The notes below the pieces were generated by a model. It was not told the origin of the DNA, did not search any database, and worked only from the letters and a program-made list of their open reading frames with translations. DNA of 64,000 bases from Autumnicola tepida (lineage in GTDB: Bacteria > Bacteroidota > Bacteroidia > Flavobacteriales > Flavobacteriaceae), in contig NZ_JAVRHQ010000014.1 of NCBI RefSeq assembly GCF_031846485.1, positions 52,604 through 116,603 of the forward strand, written 5' to 3'. Position numbers and translations under genes: made by a program. Below are positions 35,689 through 43,242 of the stretch, one piece after another. Within the stretch, counting starts at the first letter, position 1. The number at the start of each line of letters is the position of its first letter.

Positions 35689-35718
35689 AAAACGCCCCGA
35701 CGAATCGGAGCGTTTTTC
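35689..35718 (-). terminator. Terminator after ompA
   Basis: The stem AAAACGC-CCGA/TCGG-GCGTTTT has a CGAA loop, with T runs on the minus-strand exit. It lies between the ompA stop and the AddB-like ATG. Confidence 0.85.
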
Positions 35719-35738
35719 TTATGAAATTTTATGTGCAA

Positions 35739-37127
35739 TTACTCTTCTAAAGTAATCTCTACACGTCTGTTTTCCTGTCTTCCTGCAGCAGTACTGTTTG
35801 TAGCTATAGGATTGTTTTCACCATAACCTTCAGCAGTCAGCCTGTTTTGAGGAATTCCTCTCTCTACAAGAGCCTCTCTTACAGATTCAGCTCTTTCTCT
35901 TGAGAGTTCCATATTATAGGAATCACTACCTACACTATCGGTGTGGCCTCCAATATGGAAGGTTGTATTTGGATATTCATTCATGATATCGGCAATAGAA
36001 GCTAAAGCGTCTTCAGACTCACTTCTTATGGTAGCTTTACCAAAATCAAATAGTATCGTATTTGAATATTCATTTAGTTCATTAACGATTTCAGCAGTTG
36101 GTTCAGGACATCCGTTGTTGGCCATTGTACCGGCAACTTCTGGACAGTCATCTTCATCGTCGATTACACCGTCACCATCGGTATCTTCTTCAGGACATCC
36201 ATTATTATCGGCAGGACCTGCTTCGTTAGGACAGTCGTCTTCGTTATCGGCAACTCCGTCACCATCAGAATCAGGACATCCGTTCATTGAAGCCATACCG
36301 GCAACATCTGGACATTCATCTTCATTATCTGGCACGCCGTCACCATCAGAATCAGGACATCCGTTAAATTCAGCAAGGCCTGCTTCGTTTGGGCAATCAT
36401 CCATACGGTCTTCTACACCATCTCCATCAGAATCCGGACATCCGTTAAATTCAGGAAGTCCTGCCTGTTCAGGGCATTCGTCATCTTTATCATAAATACC
36501 GTCACCATCAGTATCGGTACCTCCAAAGATGAATTTTATACCTGCAGCATGTTGAAAGTGAGAAGCACTTTCAGTTTCAAAAGAATGCTTGTAGTTAGAC
36601 TCCACAGTTAAGGCGATGTTATCTGAAAACCAGAAATTAAGTCCAACTTTCCCATTAAGGGTTACCCCATCAAAGTTTTGAGGATCATCAGAATCCTGGT
36701 CTCCTATCCAGTTGTAGTCTCCACCCACACCAATTACAGGGTCAAACCACCCGTCGTTAAGTAGTGCTCTTAAACTATAATTTGCAGAAAGGCCTGCAGA
36801 ATAATAGGAAAGTTGAGGAATAGATTCGGTACCAAAATTGTCTATTTGGTTAATAGATCCCGCGAACTCGGCAACAAAACCGGCGCCTATATAACGACCC
36901 ACGGTAAGTCTTGAAACCGATGGAAGGATGTTCCAGTTTTCTGTTTCAAAATAATGATCAAAGTAGCCTCCCTGTCCCGGAGCGTCTTCGCCCGTTGGAT
37001 AGAAGTCTACAGCATTGGTCTGAATACCTATAGCCCATGGGTTGTTTTCATCCTGAGCATTTACCGTGGTAATTCCCAGAAACAACATCGAAGCTAATAA
37101 GAACTTGCTAAAATGTTTCATATTCAA
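35739..37127 (-). CDS. OmpA family outer-membrane protein with thrombospondin type-3 repeats
   Basis: 462 aa. A signal peptide (to about 24, TVNAQ) precedes an N-terminal beta-barrel-like domain (about 30-195). Five Asp-rich type-3 repeats follow (205-341). The C-terminal OmpA peptidoglycan-binding domain has HIGGHTDSVGSDSYNMELS and NRRVEI. It probably anchors the outer membrane to peptidoglycan; the repeats should bind calcium. It has a textbook promoter and its own terminator, consistent with high expression. Confidence 0.94.
   Translation of the reverse strand: MNMKHFSKFLLASMLFLGITTVNAQDENNPWAIGIQTNAVDFYPTGEDAPGQGGYFDHYFETENWNILPSVSRLTVGRYIGAGFVAEFAGSINQIDNFGTESIPQLSYYSAGLSANYSLRALLNDGWFDPVIGVGGDYNWIGDQDSDDPQNFDGVTLNGKVGLNFWFSDNIALTVESNYKHSFETESASHFQHAAGIKFIFGGTDTDGDGIYDKDDECPEQAGLPEFNGCPDSDGDGVEDRMDDCPNEAGLAEFNGCPDSDGDGVPDNEDECPDVAGMASMNGCPDSDGDGVADNEDDCPNEAGPADNNGCPEEDTDGDGVIDDEDDCPEVAGTMANNGCPEPTAEIVNELNEYSNTILFDFGKATIRSESEDALASIADIMNEYPNTTFHIGGHTDSVGSDSYNMELSRERAESVREALVERGIPQNRLTAEGYGENNPIATNSTAAGRQENRRVEITLEE
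36105..36515 (-). repeat. Five in-frame 27-29-residue calcium-binding repeats in ompA
   Basis: Units begin D(T/S)DGDG and end NGCP, each with two Cys and a DxDGDGxxDxxD core. The fourth unit has two extra residues. The Asp-rich codons make the opposite strand look open, which explains a long antisense frame here. Confidence 0.9.
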
Positions 37128-37155
37128 TAGTTTAGTTTTAAGTGTTAACTGTAAA

Positions 37156-37186
37156 CAAAAGTATGTGCTTCATGCGCATTAACAAA
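37156..37186 (-). promoter_or_regulatory. Consensus -33/-7 promoter of ompA
   Basis: On the minus strand: TTTG, 19 nt, TACTTTTG. Both boxes match the Bacteroidota consensus exactly, at a typical spacing. Confidence 0.85.
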
Positions 37187-37297
37187 GAAAGAAATAATAA
37201 AGTTTTCTTAATAGATCCTTATATAACGGCGGTTTACACAAGGTTTTCGCAACAAAAAGAACTAATTTTTAGCAAGTTTATTAGCCTGTTTTTTATC

Positions 37298-38491
37298 CTA
37301 AATTATATTTAGTTCTTTACCTACTTCTATAAAAGCTTTTATCGCTTTGTCCAGGTGTTCTTTTTTGTGAGCTGCAGAGAGCTGCACCCTTATTCTCGCC
37401 TGTTCTTTAGGTACCACGGGATAAAAGAAGCCTATAACGTAAATACCTTTCTCAAGAAGCTTTTCTGCCATTAGCTGGGAAAGTTTGGCTTCATAGAGCA
37501 TCACCGGAACAATAGCAGCATCTCCTTCTATAATGTCAAAACCTGCTTCCTTAATTCCGTTCCTGAAATATACTGTATTTTCCTTTAACTTTTTCCTAAG
37601 GGAATCATCCTTTTCCAGCATATCAAAAACCTTAATAGAGGCTCCTACTATAGCAGGGGCAAGGGAATTGGAGAAAAGGTAAGGCCTGGACCTTTGCCGC
37701 AGGAGTTCAATTATTTCCTTTTTTGCCGTGGTATAGCCACCCATAGCTCCTCCAAGGGCTTTACCCAGGGTGCCGGTAATTATATCTACTCTGCCCAATA
37801 CCTCCTTTTCTTCCAAAGTGCCGATTCCCATATCTCCAATAAATCCGGTGGCATGGCAATCGTCAATCATTACGAGGGCATCGTATTTTTCGGCAAGGTC
37901 ACAAATTTTATCCAGCGGCGCTACTAAGCCATCCATAGAGAAAACGCCGTCTGTAACTATAATTTTAAACCTAGCCCCGTTTTCATTGGCTGCTTTTAAC
38001 TGTTGTTCCAAATCTTCCATATCGCTGTTTTGATAGCGATAGCGTGCAGCTTTACAAAGGCGCACCCCGTCAATAATAGAAGCGTGGTTTAGCGAATCTG
38101 AAATAATGGCATCTTCTTTGGTAAGCAGGGGTTCAAAAATTCCGCCGTTGGCATCAAAGGCTGCAGCGTAAAGAATAGTGTCTTCAGTCCCGTAAAAATC
38201 GGCGATTTTCTGTTCCAGTTCTTTATGAATATCCTGTGTCCCGCAGATAAAACGTACACTGGACATCCCAAATCCGTGGCTGTCCATAGTGTCTTTGGCT
38301 GCCTGGATTACTTCCGGGTGAGAAGAAAGCCCTAAGTAGTTATTGGCGCAAAAATTTATTACTTCCTGCCCGGTGGAGATTTTAATCACCGCGTCCTGGG
38401 GAGTGGTAATTATGCGCTCTTTCTTGTAAAGCCCGGCCTCCTTAATTTCTTCTATTTCCTTTTCTAAATATTCTTTAATTTTTCCGTACAT
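37298..38491 (-). CDS. kbl: Glycine C-acetyltransferase (2-amino-3-ketobutyrate CoA ligase)
   Basis: 397 aa PLP enzyme of the alpha-oxoamine synthase family. Lys244 in TGTLGKALGG is the PLP lysine. NYLGLSSHPE, HASIIDG and DDCHATGF are conserved. It splits 2-amino-3-oxobutyrate with CoA to glycine and acetyl-CoA (threonine breakdown). No threonine dehydrogenase gene is adjacent. The related AONS enzyme (bioF) is less likely given length and the MYGKIKEYL start. Confidence 0.92.
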   Translation of the reverse strand: MYGKIKEYLEKEIEEIKEAGLYKKERIITTPQDAVIKISTGQEVINFCANNYLGLSSHPEVIQAAKDTMDSHGFGMSSVRFICGTQDIHKELEQKIADFYGTEDTILYAAAFDANGGIFEPLLTKEDAIISDSLNHASIIDGVRLCKAARYRYQNSDMEDLEQQLKAANENGARFKIIVTDGVFSMDGLVAPLDKICDLAEKYDALVMIDDCHATGFIGDMGIGTLEEKEVLGRVDIITGTLGKALGGAMGGYTTAKKEIIELLRQRSRPYLFSNSLAPAIVGASIKVFDMLEKDDSLRKKLKENTVYFRNGIKEAGFDIIEGDAAIVPVMLYEAKLSQLMAEKLLEKGIYVIGFFYPVVPKEQARIRVQLSAAHKKEHLDKAIKAFIEVGKELNII

Positions 38492-38523
38492 ATTGCTTCG
38501 TTTTTTACAAAATTACATTTCTT

Positions 38524-41500
38524 TTATACAAACATGGGCGAAACCTCTTCATTTATATAAACCAGGATTTTGCGCTCCACTTTAAAGCCCATTTCCTCCA
38601 GAACCTGTGCATAACCATTCAGCTGGTTTTTATGAGCTTCAATTGCCCCGCCGGTTTTATAGTCTATTATCACGCAATTTTTGTCACGCAGTACCATCCT
38701 GTCCGGCCTTAATTTTTTTCCTTCCGAAGTGAGTAAATCCCTTTCGTTATAATTTTGTGTTTCTGTGGTGAAATAGGAGGAAAGCTGAGGATGTTCGCAA
38801 ATCTTTTTCAGCAGGGTTTTTATTTCCGGCGCATCACCTGTGGTAATCGATCCGTCTATCACCGCTTCTTTTACAGCGTTTTCTATATCTTCTGCGGAAT
38901 TGATCTTTGCCAGGATCCCGTGCGCAATTTCCCCTTTTTCTATAGCGCCCTGTTGCTTGGTGTCCCATAAAGAACCTGATCTGGTGACAATATTCACCGC
39001 CTGGTTTTGAGTGGCTGAAGAATAAAAGTGCTGCTGGAAAAGAGTATCCGATTCCTGCTGCTGTGCCTGTTGTGCCTGCGGAAGCTGCCCGAAATCGTAA
39101 TTTTTTTGATCATCCTTCCAAACTCCTTTGTTCCTTAAGAATTCAATTAATAAACCTGAAATTTTATTGGTTTTCGCAATCCCTTTCTTATCCAGGTCGT
39201 AATTGGAAAGAAGGTAAAGTTGTTTTGAAGCACGGGTGCAGGCAACGTAAAAAACATTGAGGGTGTCCAGTTCTTTTTGATGCAGCAGTTCCTCATATAA
39301 CCTGCCGGATTTTGGATTCCAGTTAAGCATTTTTTTGGAGGCGCTAAGGTAACTTACCGGGATTTCACTAATGGGTTCCTCCATTTCCAGCCAAAGATTG
39401 TCTCTTTTAGTATCATTAAAATCTGAATTGGCAAAAGGATAGATCACTACGGGAAATTCCAGTCCCTTGGATTTATGAATGGTCATAATCTGCACCGCAT
39501 TTTCGTCCTGCGGCACCACGATGCTCAGCCGGTCTTTTTCCCGCTGCCATATTTCCAGAAATTCTGAAAGTCCCATTCCTGCTTTTTGGCTGTTTTCGTA
39601 GATAAAATCCAGGAAAAACTGCAGGTAAGCATCAGAATCTTCTATAAGTTGAAAACACCTGATAGTATATTCTGCCGCCTCATAAATAGAAAGTTTTAGC
39701 AGCTCATTTAAGCTGAAACCTATTTCCTTCTCCTTCAGCCACCGGAAAAAATCTTCGCCATCCTGATTAATATTTTCGCTTATAACCTTATGCGGATCTT
39801 CAAATTTCAACTCTTCCTGCAGATAATCGAAAATTGACAATTTCAGCAAATCATCTTCAGGGCTAAGGGAAAAGGCCAAAAGATCTGCAATAAAATTCAC
39901 TTTAGGTGAATTTGAAATCAGCAGGGTTTCCGAAGAAACCACCGCGATGCCATTTTCGCTTAGATGATTGGCGATTGCGATACCTTCTTTTTTCTTCCTG
40001 GTAAGGATGCAGATATCTCCTTTTTTATAGTTTTTACTTTCAAGATTTTTAATGATTTCCAGGACCTTTTCAGGATATAATTCAAATTCCTCTTCCCGGT
40101 TTTCTGCTTCCAGAAAAGAAATGTTTACATATCCTCCTTTTTTTGCAGTGGGTTTCTGAAGACTTTTTTCAAATAGGCGCCGGTAATCGGGATGGGTAAG
40201 ATAACCTGCAGCAAAACCGAAAAAGTCATTGTTAAACTCAACAATTTCTTCAGCGCTACGGTAGTTTGCAGGGAGATCGATCACGTTTTTAGGAGTGGAA
40301 AAAGGATTGGTGTTATTGCTCAGGTCAATAAACTGTTCAGCTTTTCCTCCGCGCCAACGATAGATGGACTGCTTGGCATCTCCCACCAGCATAAGGCCTG
40401 CAGGAGATTCTTCATCCATTCCGGCAAGGCTTGCATCTATCAGCGGGATCAGGTTTTCCCACTGCATTTGGGAAGTATCCTGGAATTCATCAATAAAATA
40501 ATTGTTATAGCGCTCGCCAAGGCGTTCATAAATAAAGGGAGCAGGCTGGTCTTTAACCTGCGCGCTAATTTGCGGGTTGAATTCTGAAATAAGCACCAGG
40601 TTACGGTCTTTTTTTATAGCTTCAATTTCCTGGTTTATCGCGTTTAGCAAAGAAAGCTGTACAAGGCGTTTCCTCACTTCCTGTAGAAATTCAACCTTAA
40701 AATAGTTCTCTTTGGAAGCCTGGAACAATTTTACAATTTCTGGCTGCAGCTGGTCCAGAACCGCTTTTTTTTCTGCGGAAAGGGCCTTGGAATACAGGTT
40801 GTCTTCAGCGATACTTTTTGCCCATTGAGTATCAAAATTTACGTTTTCGGCGTTTTGAAGTTTTCTGAAATGTTTTGGAACAGAACCACGGGTAAATTCT
40901 TTTTCTTCAATGTTATTCGCCTGAATAAGCTTAAAAAAAGAGTCCGCAGCTTCGCGTATTTCATCTTGTGCAAATGCAATAACATCTTTTAACTTCCTGT
41001 CAAAATTTTGAAAGTCATCAAGGTCCTTTCCCCGTAACTGCTGGAGTGCGCTATGGTTGTTTTCATTAATCAGCAGGCGGGAAATTTCAAAAAGGTCCCG
41101 TGTGATATCCCAGCTTTTATCGTCATCAGCTTTATTTAGGGTAAAATCCAGGAGGATATTGGTTAGCATTTTGTCACTTCCCGCTTTGTTCACCAGGCTT
41201 TCCACAGCCTCCAAAAGGATATCTTCCTGGCTAAGTTCCACTTCAAAATTTACGGGAAGGCCAAGATCTTTGGCAAAAGTGCGTAATACGCGATGCGTAA
41301 AACCATCTATGGTGGATACTTCAAAAGCGGCATAATTATGAATAATCGCCCGGAGGATATTGCCCGCTTTTTCCCTGATTTCGGTTTTATTTAATTTGCA
41401 CTCACTGCAAACTGCTTCAAAAAGCCCCTGGAATTTCTCCGGGATTTCTTCGGAAGAAAAGGCATAAAGGCTGTCGATTATGCGGCTTTTCATTTCATCT

Positions 41501-41649
41501 ACTGCCTTATTAGTGAAAGTAATGGCAAGAATATTACGATATTCTTCCTTTTTGTCCGACTCAAAAAGTAACAGAAGGTACTCTTTAACCAAGGTAAATG
41601 TTTTTCCAGAGCCGGCAGAGGCGTTATAAATTGTAAAGGAATTCTTCAA
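38524..41649 (-). CDS. AddA-like UvrD/Rep helicase-nuclease
   Basis: 1041 aa. Walker A is ASAGSGKT (10-17), Walker B is IDEFQDTS, motif V is TIHKSKGLEFPVV and motif VI is YVACTRASKQ. The C-terminal PD-(D/E)XK nuclease shows RPDRMV and IIDYKTGG. The start codon is TTG: the frame has no ATG between an upstream stop and this position, and FTIYNASAGSGKT normally begins the protein. It pairs with the AddB-like protein in resecting DNA breaks. Its 3' end lies 32 nt from kbl. Confidence 0.9.
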   Translation of the reverse strand: MKNSFTIYNASAGSGKTFTLVKEYLLLLFESDKKEEYRNILAITFTNKAVDEMKSRIIDSLYAFSSEEIPEKFQGLFEAVCSECKLNKTEIREKAGNILRAIIHNYAAFEVSTIDGFTHRVLRTFAKDLGLPVNFEVELSQEDILLEAVESLVNKAGSDKMLTNILLDFTLNKADDDKSWDITRDLFEISRLLINENNHSALQQLRGKDLDDFQNFDRKLKDVIAFAQDEIREAADSFFKLIQANNIEEKEFTRGSVPKHFRKLQNAENVNFDTQWAKSIAEDNLYSKALSAEKKAVLDQLQPEIVKLFQASKENYFKVEFLQEVRKRLVQLSLLNAINQEIEAIKKDRNLVLISEFNPQISAQVKDQPAPFIYERLGERYNNYFIDEFQDTSQMQWENLIPLIDASLAGMDEESPAGLMLVGDAKQSIYRWRGGKAEQFIDLSNNTNPFSTPKNVIDLPANYRSAEEIVEFNNDFFGFAAGYLTHPDYRRLFEKSLQKPTAKKGGYVNISFLEAENREEEFELYPEKVLEIIKNLESKNYKKGDICILTRKKKEGIAIANHLSENGIAVVSSETLLISNSPKVNFIADLLAFSLSPEDDLLKLSIFDYLQEELKFEDPHKVISENINQDGEDFFRWLKEKEIGFSLNELLKLSIYEAAEYTIRCFQLIEDSDAYLQFFLDFIYENSQKAGMGLSEFLEIWQREKDRLSIVVPQDENAVQIMTIHKSKGLEFPVVIYPFANSDFNDTKRDNLWLEMEEPISEIPVSYLSASKKMLNWNPKSGRLYEELLHQKELDTLNVFYVACTRASKQLYLLSNYDLDKKGIAKTNKISGLLIEFLRNKGVWKDDQKNYDFGQLPQAQQAQQQESDTLFQQHFYSSATQNQAVNIVTRSGSLWDTKQQGAIEKGEIAHGILAKINSAEDIENAVKEAVIDGSITTGDAPEIKTLLKKICEHPQLSSYFTTETQNYNERDLLTSEGKKLRPDRMVLRDKNCVIIDYKTGGAIEAHKNQLNGYAQVLEEMGFKVERKILVYINEEVSPMFV

Positions 41650-41781
41650 TCCGAACGGTTTTTGGAATTGGTTTTTGGTAAAAGCAGGTAAAATAAGTAT
41701 AAAATAAAATTGATTCCCGAAAAGCGAGGCCTTTTAAGGATTTTATAACACTAAAATATTTCCTGAAAGTGCCTTAATACC

Positions 41782-41789
41782 TAACTTTG
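41782..41789 (+). promoter_or_regulatory. -7 promoter box for sod
   Basis: TAACTTTG matches TAnnTTTG, 39 nt before the superoxide dismutase ATG. Confidence 0.6.
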
Positions 41790-41828
41790 AGGGAAGAATA
41801 TAATACTAATCACTAAAATAATATTATT

Positions 41829-42437
41829 ATGCCATTTGAGTTACCGAAATTAAATTATGCGTTTGACGCACTGGAGCCACATATAGATGCAAAAACTATG
41901 GAAATTCATCATGATAAACACCATGGCGGATATACCAAAAAACTGAACGCAGCCATTGAAGGCTCTGATCTAGAAGGGAAAACTATAGAAAACATACTTA
42001 AAAACCTTGACCTTTCTAACAAAGCCGTTAGAAATAATGGTGGAGGATATTATAATCATACATTATTCTGGGAGATCATGTCGCCTGATGGTGGTGGAAA
42101 GCCTGAAGGGGAATTAGCAAAAGCAATCGATAATAAATTTGGTTCTTTTGAGGCTTTTAAAGAAGAATTCGCCAAAGCGGCGGCAGGACAATTTGGATCA
42201 GGCTGGGCCTGGTTATGCGTGCATGAAGGTGGAAAACTGGAGATATGCTCTACCGCAAACCAGGATAATCCAATAATGCCGGAAATTGGATGCGGCGGAA
42301 CCCCAATCCTGGGACTGGACGTATGGGAACATGCCTATTACCTGAATTATCAAAACAAAAGGCCGGAATACATTGACGCATTTTTTAATGTGATCGATTG
42401 GAAAGAAGTAGCCAGCCGTTATGCTAAGGAGAAATAG
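41829..42437 (+). CDS. Superoxide dismutase (Fe or Mn)
   Basis: 202 aa, standard length. Metal ligands are visible in MEIHHDKHHGGY, NHTLFWEIM and DVWEHAYYL. The GQFGSGWAWL segment is typical. It converts superoxide to oxygen and hydrogen peroxide. Metal preference (Fe, Mn or cambialistic) cannot be set with confidence. Monocistronic, with its own promoter and terminator. Confidence 0.96.
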   Translation: MPFELPKLNYAFDALEPHIDAKTMEIHHDKHHGGYTKKLNAAIEGSDLEGKTIENILKNLDLSNKAVRNNGGGYYNHTLFWEIMSPDGGGKPEGELAKAIDNKFGSFEAFKEEFAKAAAGQFGSGWAWLCVHEGGKLEICSTANQDNPIMPEIGCGGTPILGLDVWEHAYYLNYQNKRPEYIDAFFNVIDWKEVASRYAKEK

Positions 42438-42460
42438 TTATTATTAATTGTTAGAGTTGT

Positions 42461-42497
42461 AAAAGGCTGCTTTCCGCAAAAGGAAGGCAGCCTTTTT
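42461..42497 (+). terminator. Terminator after sod
   Basis: The stem AAAGGCTGCTTTCC/GGAAGGCAGCCTTT (one G-T pair) is followed by five Ts. Confidence 0.88.
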
Positions 42498-42685
42498 ATC
42501 TTCCCGTATTTTAAGAATGTCTTCCTCTACTTCTTCATTTTTTTAAAATATCTTCCTGAAATAGCCTGACGGGTTCAATTAGTAGCTGTACAACGGAAAG
42601 AATTAATAAGATAGTAAGTAAACTTGTCCTATCAAGAAAACTTAAATTCTTTCTTATGCTTTTCAATGAGCTGGAATTAGTCCAT

Positions 42686-42760
42686 AAAAAAGGCGGATAA
42701 GATATCCACCTTTTTTTTGCCCCAAATCTACCATGAACTTAACCTATTTATGCTATGGTA
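42686..42760 (-). ncRNA. Candidate small RNA with terminator, copy 1
   Basis: Read on the minus strand: a hairpin arm TACCAT, a loop with AGGTTAAGTT, closing arm ATGGTA, the linker GATTTGGGGC, an A run, then a terminator hairpin GGTGGAT/ATCCGCC and T run. A TACTTTAG box precedes it. The loop differs from copies 2 and 3 (AGCATAAATAGG against AACATAAGTAGG). No coding frame. Identity is inferred from structure and repetition only. Confidence 0.6.
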
Positions 42761-42891
42761 TTGCTAAAGTAAAGAGAATGCAATAATAAAATATACATTT
42801 TAGATGAAGAGCATGGTTATTAGTTAAACCGCTGTTATGTAATTAATTATAGTTAAAAACTGAAGGAAAAAGCTACCAGAATCTCACAAAT

Positions 42892-42965
42892 AAAAAAAGG
42901 CGGATCAGATCCACCTTTTTTTGCCCCAAATCTACCATGAACTTAACCTACTTATGTTTATGGTA
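42892..42965 (-). ncRNA. Candidate small RNA with terminator, copy 2
   Basis: Same layout as copies 1 and 3, with a shortened terminator loop (GGATCTGATCC instead of GGATATCTTATCC). A TATATTAG box lies just upstream. Upstream DNA shares TTTAACTAATA and TTCATCTAAAA blocks with copy 1, so the repeated unit is larger than the RNA itself. Confidence 0.6.
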
Positions 42966-43089
42966 CTGCTAATATAAGCTGAATGTTCCGAACACTTGAA
43001 TTTTTTAGATGAACCGCCGTAATATTAGTTAAAGTGTAAAGCTCTTAAAAAAGCGGGCTTAGCTATTCATAGGCTTAAGAAGAAAAAAT

Positions 43090-43165
43090 AAAAAAAGGCG
43101 GATAAGATATCCACCTTTTTTTGCCCCAAATCTACCATGAACTTAACCTACTTATGTTTATGGTG
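43090..43165 (-). ncRNA. Candidate small RNA with terminator, copy 3
   Basis: The core is identical to copy 2 in the hairpin and linker and to copy 1 in the terminator. It has the best promoter of the three: TTG, 20 nt, TACTTTGG (minus strand, 43169-43199), starting just after the amidophosphoribosyltransferase stop. It could also act as that gene's terminator. Confidence 0.62.
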
Positions 43166-43242
43166 AGACCAAAGTAGACAAGAAAAAACAGCCAGGCAAC
43201 TAAATTAGATTAACAGCTAATAAACTAGTTGAAGTGCAAGTT

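Noticed and set aside
35676..35738. N-terminal extension of the AddB-like protein
   Set aside because: The extension runs through the ompA terminator hairpin, and the conserved start MRSFIKEVL lies at 35675.
35941..36495. Long plus-strand open frame of 184 codons
   Set aside because: It is antisense to the Asp-rich type-3 repeats of ompA; the Ser/Pro-rich low-complexity product follows from that codon pattern.
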